A stretch of DNA of 64,000 bases from Marinobacterium sedimentorum (GCF_024267675.1 NZ_JALDYX010000004.1:62001-126000), one strand, 5' to 3'; shown: positions 44,117 to 56,196, counted from the first letter of the stretch. Notes: generated from the letters alone by a model not told the origin. Program-made: numbers and translations.

Positions 44117-45700
44117 TCATACTGCGGCCTCCTTGGGAATGTAGGCGGTAAAGCGCGCGCCGCCGCCTGTCGCTTCAGATACGGTGATTTCGCCGCCGAG
44201 CTGGGTCAGTGTCTGGCGTACCAGGTGCAGGCCTATGCCGCGATCGCCGGGCTTGCCGCTTATGCCGCGCTGAAAAATGCGCTCGCGCTCGGACTCGGGC
44301 ACACCGGCGCCCTGATCTTCGACTTCAAATATCAGATCCGACCCCAGGTCCGTCATTGACAGCTGGACCTGCTTGCCCCGGGCCGCCAGGGTCGCCTCGA
44401 AGGCGTTGTCCAGCAGATTGCCGAGCAGGGTGACGATAGACTCGGGGGCGACATGGGGGGGCAGGGCGCCCATGTGGCTGTCGGGGTCTATCAGCAGCTG
44501 CAGGCCCAGTTCGTGGGCGCGATTGTACTTGCCCAGCAGACAGCCGGACAGTACCGGTTCGGTCACCGAAGCGACCAGCCAGCGCAGTAGTGCCTGATGC
44601 TCACGGGTTTCCTGTCCAATGATGTCCAGTGCCTGGTCACTGGCGCCGAGCTGGATCAGGCCGGCGATGGTGTGCAGCTTGTTGGCATATTCATGTGCCT
44701 GGCTGCGCAGGGTCTCGGCGTATTGCTGAATCTGGGTAAGCTGGCGGCTGACCTGATCGAGCTCGTCCTTGCGCCTGAAGCTGGCCACGCCACCGATGAC
44801 CTTCTGGCCATCCCGGATCGGAATGCGGTTGACGATGAGGGTCTGGCCACGCAGTACCAGCTCGCGGTCAAACTCGGGTTCGCCGTGGGCCAGCATGTCG
44901 GGCAGACGGCTGTCCGGCAGCACGGCCTGTATCGGTCGCCCGATCAGGGATTCGGTATCGTCGAGCCCAAGGGTCGAGGCCGCAGCCTTGTTGACGGTTG
45001 TGATAAGGCCTTCGGTATTGACAGCAATGATGCCCTCGCGCACCGACTCCAGGGTCGCGTTGCGCTCTTCAAACAGGCGTGCGATCTGGTGCGGTTCGAG
45101 CCCGAAGATGGCGGCTCTGAAGCGGCTTGAAATCCACACGGCCAGCAGCACGGACAGCAGCAGCAGCGCCAGGGTGACGCCGATCACGATACGCTGGTAG
45201 CGCTCGATCACGTTGTCGATGCTGGTGGTGAGATAGCCCACCGACACCACGCCGAGGATATCGCCGTCGCTGGAAAAAATCGGCGCCTTGCCGCGAATGG
45301 AGGGGCCAAGGCTGCCGGTGGCTTTGGATATGTAGCTCTGGCCCAGCTCCAGCGCGCGCTCGTTGTCGCCGCCCACCATGGGCTTGCCGATGCGCTCGGG
45401 CAGCGGGTGGGCCAGCCGTACGCCCTCGCTGTCGCCGATGGAGATGAAGCTGGCGTCGGTGGCTTCGCGCAGTTGTTCGGCCAGGGTCTGCATCTGCACG
45501 CTGTCGCGTTCCATGGCTGCCTGGCGAATGGAGTGGGTCTGGGCAATCATGGAAGCCAGCTGCAGCGCCCGCAGGCCGATCTGCTCCTCCAGTGAGGACG
45601 CCAGATAGCGCAGGGCAAAGCCGCCGAGTAGCCCGGCCTGCAGTAGCACCAGCAGACACATCATGAGCATCAGCCGGGTGCTTATCTTGAATTTGGTCAT
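44117..45700 (-). CDS. CitA/DcuS-family sensor histidine kinase
   Basis: A 527-residue membrane sensor: helix 1 (LMLMMCLLVLLQAGLLGGF), a periplasmic PAS-like ligand domain (residues about 35-165), helix 2 (IVIGVTLALLLLSVLLAVWIS), a cytoplasmic PAS domain (VREGIIAVNTEGLITTVNKAA) and the kinase core. The phospho-acceptor histidine is in RSQAHEYANKLHTIAGL, and N, G1 and G2 boxes are NLLDNAFEA, VEDQGAGV and GDRGIGLHLV. CitA/DcuS kinases sense di- and tricarboxylates outside the cell. Confidence 0.93.
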   Translation of the reverse strand: MTKFKISTRLMLMMCLLVLLQAGLLGGFALRYLASSLEEQIGLRALQLASMIAQTHSIRQAAMERDSVQMQTLAEQLREATDASFISIGDSEGVRLAHPLPERIGKPMVGGDNERALELGQSYISKATGSLGPSIRGKAPIFSSDGDILGVVSVGYLTTSIDNVIERYQRIVIGVTLALLLLSVLLAVWISSRFRAAIFGLEPHQIARLFEERNATLESVREGIIAVNTEGLITTVNKAAASTLGLDDTESLIGRPIQAVLPDSRLPDMLAHGEPEFDRELVLRGQTLIVNRIPIRDGQKVIGGVASFRRKDELDQVSRQLTQIQQYAETLRSQAHEYANKLHTIAGLIQLGASDQALDIIGQETREHQALLRWLVASVTEPVLSGCLLGKYNRAHELGLQLLIDPDSHMGALPPHVAPESIVTLLGNLLDNAFEATLAARGKQVQLSMTDLGSDLIFEVEDQGAGVPESERERIFQRGISGKPGDRGIGLHLVRQTLTQLGGEITVSEATGGGARFTAYIPKEAAV

Positions 45701-45808
45701 GGTGTTTCCGGGGTCGCATGTTGCTGTTTTTTTATGTCGAGCCCGGCCGTTACCGGCCTAAACGCAGTGTAACCTGAATTGGCGGTAGTCGCTGCGATTG
45801 CGTTGGAG

Positions 45809-45814
45809 TATAAT
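45809..45814 (+). promoter_or_regulatory. -10 element of the thrS promoter
   Basis: A perfect TATAAT lies 111 bases upstream of thrS. No good -35 hexamer is seen at 17 bp, so the full promoter is not certain. Confidence 0.45.
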
Positions 45815-45924
45815 TCCACCCCCTTTATGCTGTGCTTCGTCTGTACAGCTTTATTTTCACGACATTTTTTGATCACTTAAGTGGCCTGTCGTAAGGGTCA
45901 CCACTGAGCCAACAAGGGACTTTC

Positions 45925-47841
45925 ATGCCTGTTATTACACTCCCGGATGCCAGCCAGCGCAGTTTTGAAACCGCGGTTACGGTACATGAGGTTGCGGCGT
46001 CTATCGGTGCCGGTCTTGCGAAGGCCGCGCTTGCCGGCAAGGTGAACGGTACCCTGGTGGATACCAGCTACCTGATCAGCGACGATGCACAGCTTGCTAT
46101 CATCACGGCACGCGACGAAGAAGGCGTGGAAATTATCCGCCATTCCTGCGCGCACCTGATGGCCATGGCGGTGCAGCAGCTGTTCCCTGGGGCTCAGGTG
46201 ACCATTGGTCCTGTGATCGACAACGGTTTTTATTACGATTTCGCCTACGAGCGGCCCTTTACACCGGACGATCTGGTGCTGATCGAAAAGCGCATGCAGC
46301 AGCTGTCCAAGGAGAACCTGAGCGTAAGCCGGTCTCTGATGGGGCGTGAAGAAGCTATCGCCATGTTTGAAAAAATGGGCGAGCAGTACAAGGTGCAGAT
46401 TATCGAAGCCATTCCCGGCGACGAAGATCTGTCGTTCTACGGTCATGGCGACTTTATCGACCTGTGCCGCGGCCCGCACGTGCCTGCTACCGGCCATATC
46501 AAGGCATTCAAGCTGATGAAGGTGGCGGGTGCTTACTGGCGCGGCGACTCGAACAACGAAATGCTGCAGCGCATTTACGGTACGGCCTGGGGCGACAAGA
46601 AAGACCTCAAGGAGTACCTGCACCGCCTCGAAGAAGCGGAAAAACGCGATCACCGCAAGCTCGGCAAGCAGCTGAACCTGTTCCACCTGCAGGAAGAAGC
46701 GCCGGGCATGGTGTTCTGGCACCCGCCGGGCTGGATTCTGTATCAGGAAATCGAGCAGTACATGCGCGCCAAACAGCGTGCGCACGGCTACCAGGAGATC
46801 AAGACGCCGCAGGTGGTGGAGCGCTCTCTGTGGGAGAAGTCCGGTCACTGGGACAAATTTTCCGAAGAGATGTTTACCACGCACTCGGAGCACCGCGACT
46901 TTGCCATCAAGCCCATGAACTGCCCCTGCCACGTGCAGGTATTCAATCAGGGGCTGCGTTCATACCGCGAAATGCCGCTGCGTCTGGCCGAGTTCGGTGC
47001 CTGTCACCGCAATGAGCCCTCTGGCGCGCTGCACGGCATCATGCGTGTGCGTGGCTTTGTGCAGGACGATGCGCATATCTTCTGTGCCGAGGCGGACATC
47101 CAGAGCGAAGTGGCGAGCTTTATCGATTTCCTGCATGAGGTGTATGCGGACTTCGGCTTTACCGAGGTTATTTACAAGCTGTCGACCCGTCCGGAAAAGC
47201 GTGTCGGTTCCGACGAAAGCTGGGACAAGGCCGAACAAGCCCTGGCCGAAGCACTCGATGCCGCGGGCCTGAAATGGGACCTGCTGCCGGGCGAAGGTGC
47301 CTTCTACGGACCCAAGATTGAATTTTCTTTGAAAGATTGTCTCGGTCGCGTCTGGCAGTGCGGTACTATACAGGTCGATTTCTCGATGCCGGGCCGTTTG
47401 GGTGCCCAGTTCGTGAATGAAACGGGTGAACGTGAGACCCCGGTCATGCTACACCGTGCTATCCTCGGTTCCTTCGAGCGGTTTATCGGCATACTGATCG
47501 AAAACTATGCCGGCGCATTGCCGGCCTGGTTGGCTCCACAGCAGGTTGCGGTACTCAACATTACCGACAAACAGGCTGAATATAGTAAAAAAGTGGCGCA
47601 ACTTCTTGAAGATAAGGGCTTCCGAGCACAAGCGGACTTGAGAAACGAGAAGATCGGCTTTAAAATCCGCGAGCGCACATTGCAGAAGGTTCCATATCTT
47701 CTGGTAGTGGGCGATAAGGAAGTAGAATCAGGTTCCCTGGCAGTGCGTACTCGCTCGGGCGAGGACCTGGGTACCTTGTCAATCGAAGAGTTCGTAACCC
47801 TCCTGTCACAAGACGTGACTCGGAAGGGACGCCAGCATTAA
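45925..47841 (+). CDS. thrS: Threonyl-tRNA synthetase
   Basis: A 638-residue class II synthetase of the full bacterial length. The N-terminal TGS domain ([14 protein letters not shown]) is followed by the editing domain with [16 protein letters not shown] and the catalytic core (motif 2 [22 protein letters not shown], motif 3 [21 protein letters not shown]). The C-terminal anticodon domain is intact. It heads the translation block thrS-infC-rpmI-rplT-pheST-ihfA. In E. coli thrS is autoregulated through a leader operator; I could not confirm a similar one. Confidence 0.98.
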   Translation: MPVITLPDASQRSFETAVTVHEVAASIGAGLAKAALAGKVNGTLVDTSYLISDDAQLAIITARDEEGVEIIRHSCAHLMAMAVQQLFPGAQVTIGPVIDNGFYYDFAYERPFTPDDLVLIEKRMQQLSKENLSVSRSLMGREEAIAMFEKMGEQYKVQIIEAIPGDEDLSFYGHGDFIDLCRGPHVPATGHIKAFKLMKVAGAYWRGDSNNEMLQRIYGTAWGDKKDLKEYLHRLEEAEKRDHRKLGKQLNLFHLQEEAPGMVFWHPPGWILYQEIEQYMRAKQRAHGYQEIKTPQVVERSLWEKSGHWDKFSEEMFTTHSEHRDFAIKPMNCPCHVQVFNQGLRSYREMPLRLAEFGACHRNEPSGALHGIMRVRGFVQDDAHIFCAEADIQSEVASFIDFLHEVYADFGFTEVIYKLSTRPEKRVGSDESWDKAEQALAEALDAAGLKWDLLPGEGAFYGPKIEFSLKDCLGRVWQCGTIQVDFSMPGRLGAQFVNETGERETPVMLHRAILGSFERFIGILIENYAGALPAWLAPQQVAVLNITDKQAEYSKKVAQLLEDKGFRAQADLRNEKIGFKIRERTLQKVPYLLVVGDKEVESGSLAVRTRSGEDLGTLSIEEFVTLLSQDVTRKGRQH

Positions 47842-47861
47842 TCTGAGCAGGAGATAGTACC

Positions 47862-48395
47862 ATCAGGCGCGATAACAGACGCGGCGAGAAACGCCCAGCG
47901 ATCAACGACAATATTCGAGCTAACGAGTGTCGACTGATTGGCCCCGACGGTAGCCAGATTGGAATAGTATCGATTAAGGATGCTCTTGAGGCAGCTCAGG
48001 AAGCAGGTCTTGACCTCGTACAGATCGCCGATTCCGACCCCATCGTCTGCAAGGTGATGGATTACGGCAAGCATCAGTACGAAGCTAAAAAGCAGCAGAA
48101 CCTGGCCAAGAAAAAACAGGTTCAGATGCAGGTCAAGGAAGTGAAATTCCGTCCTGGGACGGAAGAGGGGGATTACCAGGTAAAACTGCGCAACCTGGTA
48201 CGTTTCCTAGAAGCCGGAGACAAGGCGAAAGTGACCTTGAGATTTCGTGGTCGCGAGATGGCTCATCAGGAACTGGGCATGCAGCTGATGTTACGGGTCG
48301 AAAAAGACCTGGAAGAGCTGGGTGTCGTTGAACAGCGTCCGAAGATGGAAGGCCGTCAGATGACCATGGTCATTGCTCCGAAGAAGAAAAAGTAG
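47862..48395 (+). CDS. infC: Translation initiation factor IF-3 (ATC start)
   Basis: The IF-3 frame runs from an ATC codon at 47862 (reading [34 protein letters not shown]) to KKKK-stop, 177 residues. No ATG, GTG or TTG starts near the family N-terminus, and AGGAG lies 8 bases before this ATC. Rare start codons (AUU, AUC) are characteristic of infC and let IF-3 repress its own translation. Gene finders limited to common starts would call a truncated gene from 48054. Confidence 0.93.
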   Translation: MRRDNRRGEKRPAINDNIRANECRLIGPDGSQIGIVSIKDALEAAQEAGLDLVQIADSDPIVCKVMDYGKHQYEAKKQQNLAKKKQVQMQVKEVKFRPGTEEGDYQVKLRNLVRFLEAGDKAKVTLRFRGREMAHQELGMQLMLRVEKDLEELGVVEQRPKMEGRQMTMVIAPKKKK

Positions 48396-48498
48396 TCTGA
48401 ACGATGCAGCGCCCGTAATTGCTTCTGTATGGAAGTGGTTGCGGGTTTTGCGGTTGTTCAGGTGAACACAACTTAACGAATGCGTGGGGATTTTGGAA

Positions 48499-48693
48499 AT
48501 GCCTAAGATCAAGTCAAACCGTGGCGCTGCCAAGCGCTTCAAGAAAACTGCCAATGGCTTCAAGCACAAGCAGTCCTTCAAAAGTCACATTCTGACCAAG
48601 AAAAGCACCAAGCGTAAGCGTCAGCTGCGTCCGATGCTGCAGGTTCATGCAGCGGACAAGGCACTCGTTAAGCGCATGCTGCCGTACATCTAA
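48499..48693 (+). CDS. rpmI: Ribosomal protein bL35
   Basis: A 64-residue very basic protein: [20 protein letters not shown], then [24 protein letters not shown], the standard L35 sequence. The ATG at 48499 has TTTGGAA upstream. It lies between infC and rplT, the usual order. Confidence 0.97.
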   Translation: MPKIKSNRGAAKRFKKTANGFKHKQSFKSHILTKKSTKRKRQLRPMLQVHAADKALVKRMLPYI

Positions 48694-48741
48694 GTCTTTT
48701 TTAGACTCTTGGTATCAACAGAATTTTAGGAAGGTATTGCA

Positions 48742-49098
48742 ATGGCTCGTGTAAAACGTGGTGTGCAAGCACGTCGTCGTCACAAGAAGGTATTGAAGCA
48801 GGCAAAGGGTTACTACGGAGCTCGTAGCCGTGTATTCCGTGTTGCCAAACAGGCTGTCATCAAGGCAGGTCAGTACGCGTACCGCGACCGTCGTCAACGT
48901 AAGCGTCAGTTCCGTGCACTGTGGATTGCCCGTATCAACGCGGCAGCCCGTATCAACGGCATGTCTTACAGCCGTCTGATCGCTGGTCTGAAAAAAGCTA
49001 GCATCGAAATCGACCGTAAGGTCCTGGCTGATCTGGCTGTACACGAGCAGGGCGCGTTTACTGCTGTCGTCGAAAAAGCGAAAGCTGCTCTGGCGTAA
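48742..49098 (+). CDS. rplT: Ribosomal protein bL20
   Basis: A 118-residue protein, [20 protein letters not shown] through [12 protein letters not shown]20 binds 23S rRNA early in assembly and in relatives represses rpmI-rplT translation by binding the mRNA. AGGAAGG is 9 bases upstream. A terminator follows at 49136. Confidence 0.98.
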   Translation: MARVKRGVQARRRHKKVLKQAKGYYGARSRVFRVAKQAVIKAGQYAYRDRRQRKRQFRALWIARINAAARINGMSYSRLIAGLKKASIEIDRKVLADLAVHEQGAFTAVVEKAKAALA

Positions 49099-49126
49099 GG
49101 CAAACCCGCCTCTTGTAGGTAATTGA

Positions 49127-50167
<1,041 letters not shown>

Positions 50168-50262
50168 CCTGCAGCGGGCCTGGTTGCGACCGGGTCTGGC
50201 GGGTGGCGAGCCTGGGCTCGCGGTGTGGAAGCGATTTTTAACAGATTTGTCAGGACAGCAGA

Positions 50263-52641
50263 ATGAAATTCAGTGAACAGTGGTTGCGTGAGCTGGTTAA
50301 TCCGGCGATCGACACCGAAACCCTGGTGGCGCAGATCACCATGGCGGGGCTTGAAGTCGACGAGGTTGTACCAGTTGCCGGCGCTTTCTCCGGCGTGATT
50401 GTGGGCGAAATTCTGAGTGCCGAGCCCCACCCCAATGCCGACAAGCTGCAGCTGTGTGTCGTCTCCGACGGCCACGAGCAGCACCAGGTTGTGTGTGGTG
50501 CGCCCAATGCCCGCGCCGGCCTGAAAACCTCCTTCGCCAAGGTGGGTGCGGTACTGCCCGGCGACTTCAAGATCAAGAAGGCCAAGCTGCGCCAGGTTGA
50601 GTCTTTCGGCATGCTGTGCGCCGAAGACGAGCTGGGGCTGTCGCAGGATCACGGCGGCATCATGGAACTGGCGGCCGACGCGCCTGTGGGTCACTGCCTG
50701 CGTGACTACCTGGGACTGAACGACAAGATTGTCGATGTTGATCTGACTCCCAACCGCGGCGACTGCCTGAGCATCACCGGCCTTGCCCGTGAAGTCGGCG
50801 TACTGAACAAGGTGGCGGTGAAGTTCGTTGAGCCCGCACCGGTTGAGCCTGTCATCAAGGATGCGTTCGCCGTTGTGCTGGAAGCCAAGGCTGCCTGCCC
50901 GCGCTACGTGGGCCGGGTGATTCGTCGCATCAATCCGCAGGCCGAATCGCCGTTGTGGATGGTCGAGAAGCTGCGTCGCGCAGGGATCCGCTCCATAGAT
51001 CCGGTGGTGGATGTCACCAACTATGTGCTGCAGGAACTCGGCCAGCCGATGCATGCCTTCGACCTGGCCAAGCTCAGTGGCAGCATTCTGGTGCGTGAAG
51101 CCCAGGACGGCGAAAAGCTGACCCTGCTGGATGGCCAGGATATTGAACTCAAGGCCGGCACCCTGCTGATTACCGACGAGAAAGGCCCGCTGGCCATGGC
51201 CGGTATCATGGGGGGCGAGAGCAGCAGTGTTACCCGTGAAACCCGCGATATCTTCCTTGAGAGCGCCTTCTTTGCGCCCCTGGCCATCGCTGGCCGTGCG
51301 CGCTCCTACGGCCTGCACACCGATTCCTCGCACCGCTTCGAGCGTGGCGTGGACTGGCGCCTGCAGCGCAAGGCCATCGAGCGTGCTACTGAGCTGCTGC
51401 TGGAAATCGTCGGCGGCGAGCCCGGCCCGGTCACCGAGGTCAAAAGCGAAGAGAATCTGCCGGAAGTCGCCCGTATTCGCCTGCGCCATGCACGGGTGAA
51501 CCAGCTGCTGGCATTCGACATGCCGGCCGCCGAGATCGAGGAAATTCTTACCCGGCTGGGTCTGCAACTGAGCGCGAGCGAAGACGGTGTCTGGGATGTG
51601 GCCGTGCCTTCGTATCGCTTTGATATCGAGATCGAAGTCGATCTGATTGAAGAGCTGGCCCGCGTCTATGGATACAACAACCTGCCGGTGAAAACGCCGA
51701 TGGCGGCGCTGCCGATCAAGCCCATCGTCGAGTCCCGCGTTGAAACCCGCGTGATGCGCCGTACCCTGGTTGCGCTGGGTTATCAGGAAGCGATCACCTA
51801 CAGCTTCATCGAAGCCGGGCTGCAACAGCAGTTTGACGACCAGTACGACGCCATCGCCCTGGCCAACCCGATCTCGGCTGAAATGGCGGTGATGCGCACC
51901 AGCCTCTGGCCGGGCCTGGCCAAGGCGCTGCAGTACAACCAGAACCGTCAGCAGGATCGCGTACGCCTGTTCGAGAGCGGCCAGCGTTTCCTGCCCCAGG
52001 GCGGCGAGCTGGTGCAGGAAAACGTGATTGCCGGTGTGATTGCCGGCAGCCGCGAACCCGAAGGCTGGACCGGCAAGGCGCAGAAGGTCGACTTCTATGA
52101 CCTCAAAGGCCATGTCGAATCCTTGCTGGCCCTCGGTGGCGCTGCCCAGGAATACAGCTTCGCGTCCGCCAGTCATGTGGCGCTGCATCCGGGGCAGAGC
52201 GCGGCGATCCTGCGTGATGGCAAGGCTGTGGGCTACATGGGTGCGCTGCATCCCAGCCTGATCAAGGCGCTGGATCTGGACGGGCCCGTTTACCTGTTCG
52301 AGCTTGAGCTTGCAACCCTGGCTAACGGCCGCCTGCCGCGCTTCAGTGAGTTGTCGAAGTTTCCCGAGTCGCGTCGGGACCTGGCACTGATCGTGGATGA
52401 AAAAACCGCCTTTGATGCGCTGCGTACCGTGGCACTGAAAGAGGGCGGCGAATACCTTCAAGAGGTCACCCTGTTCGATGTTTATCAGGGCCAAGGTATT
52501 GAAGCAGGACGAAAAAGTCTGGCCATCGGCTTGACCTGGCAGCATCCATCACGCACTCTTAATGACGAAGAGATCAACGGAACTATCCAGGCTGTAGTCG
52601 GCGCGCTCAAATCCGAGTTCGGCGCGACATTGCGAGAGTAA
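50263..52641 (+). CDS. pheT: Phenylalanyl-tRNA synthetase beta subunit
   Basis: A 792-residue beta subunit. It contains the N-terminal OB-type tRNA-binding domain ([15 protein letters not shown]), B3/B4 editing domain, B5 domain and the C-terminal anticodon-binding domain ([25 protein letters not shown]). The length matches the family. Its TAA overlaps an in-frame ATG of the following frame; ihfA itself starts 18 bases later. Confidence 0.98.
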   Translation: MKFSEQWLRELVNPAIDTETLVAQITMAGLEVDEVVPVAGAFSGVIVGEILSAEPHPNADKLQLCVVSDGHEQHQVVCGAPNARAGLKTSFAKVGAVLPGDFKIKKAKLRQVESFGMLCAEDELGLSQDHGGIMELAADAPVGHCLRDYLGLNDKIVDVDLTPNRGDCLSITGLAREVGVLNKVAVKFVEPAPVEPVIKDAFAVVLEAKAACPRYVGRVIRRINPQAESPLWMVEKLRRAGIRSIDPVVDVTNYVLQELGQPMHAFDLAKLSGSILVREAQDGEKLTLLDGQDIELKAGTLLITDEKGPLAMAGIMGGESSSVTRETRDIFLESAFFAPLAIAGRARSYGLHTDSSHRFERGVDWRLQRKAIERATELLLEIVGGEPGPVTEVKSEENLPEVARIRLRHARVNQLLAFDMPAAEIEEILTRLGLQLSASEDGVWDVAVPSYRFDIEIEVDLIEELARVYGYNNLPVKTPMAALPIKPIVESRVETRVMRRTLVALGYQEAITYSFIEAGLQQQFDDQYDAIALANPISAEMAVMRTSLWPGLAKALQYNQNRQQDRVRLFESGQRFLPQGGELVQENVIAGVIAGSREPEGWTGKAQKVDFYDLKGHVESLLALGGAAQEYSFASASHVALHPGQSAAILRDGKAVGYMGALHPSLIKALDLDGPVYLFELELATLANGRLPRFSELSKFPESRRDLALIVDEKTAFDALRTVALKEGGEYLQEVTLFDVYQGQGIEAGRKSLAIGLTWQHPSRTLNDEEINGTIQAVVGALKSEFGATLRE

Positions 52642-52658
52642 TGACAGAGGTGAAAGGC

Positions 52659-52958
52659 ATGGGCTCTTTGACAAAAGCTGAAATGGCAGAGCGTTTGAAC
52701 GAAGAGCTCGGTCTTAACAAGCGTGAAGCCAAGGAAATGGTCGAATCCTTCTTTGACGAGATTCGTGCCAGTCTGGCGTCAAATGAGCAGGTGAAGTTGT
52801 CGGGTTTCGGCAACTTCGACCTTCGCGACAAGCGACAGCGCCCCGGCCGCAACCCCAAAACCGGTGAAGAGGTTCCCATCTGCGCACGGCGGGTGGTGAC
52901 CTTTCGTCCAGGCCAGAAACTCAAGGATCGAGTAGACACCTATGCCGACAGCCGGTGA
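52659..52958 (+). CDS. ihfA: Integration host factor alpha subunit
   Basis: A 99-residue DNA-bending protein: [36 protein letters not shown], then [30 protein letters not shown] with the intercalating proline and the DNA-binding arm. I use the ATG at 52659, which matches the 99-residue family length, rather than the ATG overlapping pheT. IHF is also the architectural factor needed at the NtrC/sigma-54 promoters elsewhere in this window. Confidence 0.97.
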   Translation: MGSLTKAEMAERLNEELGLNKREAKEMVESFFDEIRASLASNEQVKLSGFGNFDLRDKRQRPGRNPKTGEEVPICARRVVTFRPGQKLKDRVDTYADSR

Positions 52959-53295
52959 CTCCCGGCTGGAGCCCATCCCCAATAAACGTTATTTCACCAT
53001 CGGCGAGGTCGCAAAACTCTGCGACCTCAAGACCCATGTCTTGCGTTACTGGGAACAGGAATTCGACCAGATCAGCCCGGTAAAGCGCAGTAACCGGCGT
53101 TACTACCAGCGTCAGGATGTACTGGTGATCCGCCAGATACGCAGCCTGCTGCACGAACAGGGCTACACCATCAGCGGAGCCCGCCAGTGGCTTGCAGGCA
53201 GTGAGGCAGGGGATGACGCCGCCCGCTACAAGCAGTTGGTACGCCAGACCATCACCGAGCTTGAAGAACTGCTCGGCACACTGAAAAGTTTTTAA
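52942..53295 (+). CDS. MerR-family regulator
   Basis: A 117-residue protein with an N-terminal MerR HTH ([45 protein letters not shown]) and a short C-terminal dimer helix ([21 protein letters not shown]). There are no effector-binding cysteines. It overlaps the end of ihfA by 17 bases. The same gene follows ihfA and precedes tRNA-Pro in pseudomonads; its target is unknown. Confidence 0.93.
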   Translation: MPTAGDSRLEPIPNKRYFTIGEVAKLCDLKTHVLRYWEQEFDQISPVKRSNRRYYQRQDVLVIRQIRSLLHEQGYTISGARQWLAGSEAGDDAARYKQLVRQTITELEELLGTLKSF

Positions 53296-53381
53296 GAAAA
53301 AACTTCACAGTATCAAAACCTTAGGGTATATTACCCACCACTTGAAACGCAGCAGCCATTAGGCAGCATTTCAGGCACAGT

Positions 53382-53458
53382 CGGGGCGTAGCGCAGTCTG
53401 GTAGCGCACTTGCATGGGGTGCAAGGGGTCGAAGGTTCAAATCCTTTCGTCCCGACCA
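53382..53458 (+). tRNA. tRNA-Pro (GGG)
   Basis: A 77-base tRNA with encoded CCA. The acceptor stem CGGGGCG pairs with CGTCCCG, the D-arm contains AGTCTGGTAGC, and the anticodon stem CTTGC/GCAAG holds the loop ATGGGGT, giving anticodon GGG. The T-arm is GAAGGTTCAAATCCTTTC. It is the last core gene before a region of different composition and gene content. Confidence 0.97.
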
Positions 53459-53474
53459 ACAAATTCAAACACTT

Positions 53475-53503
53475 AGGCCGATAGATCATCTATCGGCCTT
53501 TGT
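53475..53503 (+). terminator. tRNA-Pro terminator
   Basis: GGCCGATAGA (53476-53485), loop TCA, TCTATCGGCC (53489-53498), followed by TTTGTC. A perfect 10-bp stem 17 bases after the tRNA. Confidence 0.85.
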
Positions 53504-53967
53504 CGTTTCTGGGGTTTAGCGTTTCTCGTGCCCGTTCTGTGACCGTTTGCAACTTGGTTGGATTAGTCCGATTTTTCAGTAGCCCATGCACGTCGTTGCA
53601 TTAAGGGGTGTCTGGTCGAATCAGCGAGCGCTTGACCTTGCTAGACACGTATTTCTGATTCTCTTTAGCTCCAGCAGGTCGGATGTATTCACATTCGGAT
53701 CGGTGTGTATCTGACCTTCCCTCAGCAATCCTGGACACGGTTTTAAGCGACGTCTCGGGACCCATGAAGCCGATCGCACTTAGCAAAGTCCGTGACGCCT
53801 GATCAGCAGACAATTCATAAGCTGCAAGTCGCAGTGGGGGATCGGGCCTATCTCGAAAGAGTGCAAGCCTCGTACAGGGTAGCTATGATGGCTTTTAGCT
53901 TGGCAACGGCTTTGCTACATCGAGGATAAGAGGGGCCGAGAGGGCCCCGCTGGACAATGGAGTGTTC
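53504..53967. other. Left end of the island; possible gene remnant on minus strand
   Basis: About 460 bp between the tRNA terminator and the nuclease-like gene. A minus-strand frame is open from 53882 to a stop at 53601 (LFRDRPDPPLRLAAYELSAD...SLIRPDTP) with protein-like composition but no good start or ribosome site. It may be the 3' remnant of a lost gene. No integrase gene is visible next to the tRNA. Confidence 0.35.
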
Positions 53968-56196
53968 ATGTCGGAAGTACAGGCTGGAATATACGATGCG
54001 AGATTCAAGCGCTGTCGGGAGGCTGGCTTAAGCGTTGATGGCGCGATAACTGAGATCACCGATCAGTACCTCGACAGCAAGCCGGCTAGGCGGAGCAAGA
54101 AAAACCCGATTAAGGCGAGCGATCGCGATACAGCTTTCTGGACCAGTGACTTCCTTGCGCAACTAACATCAGATATCTGTGCATCCGAATCATTCGTACT
54201 GGCGCTTGCGCGTTACTTTGCTCAGGACGCCGTTTCCAATCAATCATTGCTGTTGCGCATAGCAGCGCTTGTACCTTCGGCCGTCAGGCGAGCCATTCGT
54301 TACTCGCGGCTGGTTATGAGGCCTGATTCGAAAAGATGGAGAGAAGTTGAGGCGCTGGCTGACAGCGATCCCGATCAGTTTGGTGCACTGGTCGCCATTT
54401 GCCGTCGGTTTCATATAGCGCACCAAGATCGTTTATCGCTGCTGGAAGAGTCTCGGTCTCCACTTACGCGCCTGACACCATTGGAACTGCTTTCATACTC
54501 CAGTCTCTACGCGTTCGAGTACCTGATTCCGACTGAAAAGGTGCTAGGTCAGGGGGCTGGCTCCGACAACGAGATGGAAGATCACTGGTATGCGTTCAAT
54601 GACATCCTGCAGTGGAAGCTGGAATCGTTTGATTGTAGTGCCCTCAATCTATCGGTAGCCGATATCGGTCGGTCGCTACAGCAGCACATGTCGCCGTTCC
54701 TGTTTCCGTCCCCCGAGCACTCCGGCCAACACCTAGCCATCTACCAGTCTTTCGTACAGTTCGTTGCGGCGCAGCTCGAGTACAACAGTTTCATGTCCCG
54801 GTCGATCGACGCATTCTGTTACGACGACAGTATCCGCTTCAAACTGGTGGGTAATGACTTGACCATCGTTGAGGTGGATGTCGAAGAACGACAGCGATGG
54901 AAGCGTGGCGGTGAGAAGCTCGCAAGGTTGCACCAGTACTGGTATTACCGTGCAGTGGCTGAATTTTCCCGATCAGGCATGGAGGGGAAGGTAATAGGGC
55001 TCCCTGATAACCACGAGCGCAATCAGGCAGCAGTCATCAAGACATTACGGATTCAGCTTCAGCTAACCGAGGTGTACGGGTTAAGCGATCACCTGCTGAC
55101 GGACAGCGGGCTTCGCGTTGATCTGTATCAAGCCCTACTATCAATGGAGCTAATGACTGCGTTTTACAATGCAGCCTTTATAGAGCCATTCAATCGCTAT
55201 CTAGATGAAACCGGACACTGGTGTAAAGCGCTGTGCCTTCTGGCAATCGAAGGCCTTCAGGATGGGATGCAGAACCGATTTCCCATCACGTTCTCGGACC
55301 GCAAAGAAAAGATTGAAGCCATACGTAGCTGGACCGTGAACGAGGCCCTACCCAAGGGTAGCCTGAAAGCGGCAGAAGCCATACTCGATTTCTGGACCTC
55401 GGACTTGAAAGAACGGGCCGCCCAATTGCGCGACAAGCGCCACGGTCCGATACCAGAACTCCATGAGCGGCCAGTGCTGAAGATGGGCCGTTTCCTGTTT
55501 CAGTTACCGTGGCTGATGGCGTTCCAGAACAATTCTACGGCGGCACTTAACAACCTGCGCCGTATTGGGAGGCGAAGACAGGAAACCCGGGATGAGACCG
55601 AACGTATTGAGACACGGTTGGCGGAGCAGTTTGCTGCGCGTGGATTCAGAGTCGTAGCGAATTATCAGCCCCCTAAGACGGATGACGATGATCCGGGTGA
55701 AATCGATCTGATCTGTCAGCGGGATGGTTGCCTGCTAGTGCTGGAGGTCAAGTCTACCTTCTTGCGCAGTTCGCAGTTCGATGCCTGGCTGCACAAAACA
55801 CAGACGCTGCGTAAAGCCGGGACGCAAGTAAAGCGGAAGATCGAAGCTGTTACCGAGGTGTTGAAGACCGATATGACCCTAGCAACTAGACTAGGATTGG
55901 AGCACGGCGCTGATGGCCTGGAAATCCATGGCTGGATTGTAGATACGTCGATTGAGCATGACCATGAGCGCTTTTCGGGCTTCCTGAAGGTTTCGCTCGA
56001 GGAGGTCCTGATTGCCCTGTGGGACAATGCGCATTATCTGAATGACCCAGCTGGCATATTTCGGAATCCACCGGTACTGGCAGCGAAGCCCGCGGAGGCA
56101 GGGCAGGAATTTGGATCGCTTTATCAGAATGGTATTTCCGGCCGGGACTTCGTTAACGCAGTCGAGCAGGAAACGGTCTGGAATGCGGCAAGTTAA
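53968..56196 (+). CDS. Large protein with C-terminal PD-(D/E)XK-like nuclease motif
   Basis: A 742-residue cytosolic protein with no signal or membrane helix. I do not recognise residues 1-535, which are helical and rich in aromatic and acidic residues. Residues about 540-680 read as a restriction-endonuclease-like domain: a helix with TERIETRLAEQFAARGF, then GEIDLICQRDGCLLVLEVKSTF, giving D580-x12-E593-x-K595. I take the ATG at 53968 with GGAG 5 bases upstream; a GTG two codons earlier is possible. As the first gene after an integration-type tRNA, an anti-phage or DNA-processing role is inferred. The nuclease call rests on the motif only. Confidence 0.7.
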   Translation: MSEVQAGIYDARFKRCREAGLSVDGAITEITDQYLDSKPARRSKKNPIKASDRDTAFWTSDFLAQLTSDICASESFVLALARYFAQDAVSNQSLLLRIAALVPSAVRRAIRYSRLVMRPDSKRWREVEALADSDPDQFGALVAICRRFHIAHQDRLSLLEESRSPLTRLTPLELLSYSSLYAFEYLIPTEKVLGQGAGSDNEMEDHWYAFNDILQWKLESFDCSALNLSVADIGRSLQQHMSPFLFPSPEHSGQHLAIYQSFVQFVAAQLEYNSFMSRSIDAFCYDDSIRFKLVGNDLTIVEVDVEERQRWKRGGEKLARLHQYWYYRAVAEFSRSGMEGKVIGLPDNHERNQAAVIKTLRIQLQLTEVYGLSDHLLTDSGLRVDLYQALLSMELMTAFYNAAFIEPFNRYLDETGHWCKALCLLAIEGLQDGMQNRFPITFSDRKEKIEAIRSWTVNEALPKGSLKAAEAILDFWTSDLKERAAQLRDKRHGPIPELHERPVLKMGRFLFQLPWLMAFQNNSTAALNNLRRIGRRRQETRDETERIETRLAEQFAARGFRVVANYQPPKTDDDDPGEIDLICQRDGCLLVLEVKSTFLRSSQFDAWLHKTQTLRKAGTQVKRKIEAVTEVLKTDMTLATRLGLEHGADGLEIHGWIVDTSIEHDHERFSGFLKVSLEEVLIALWDNAHYLNDPAGIFRNPPVLAAKPAEAGQEFGSLYQNGISGRDFVNAVEQETVWNAAS

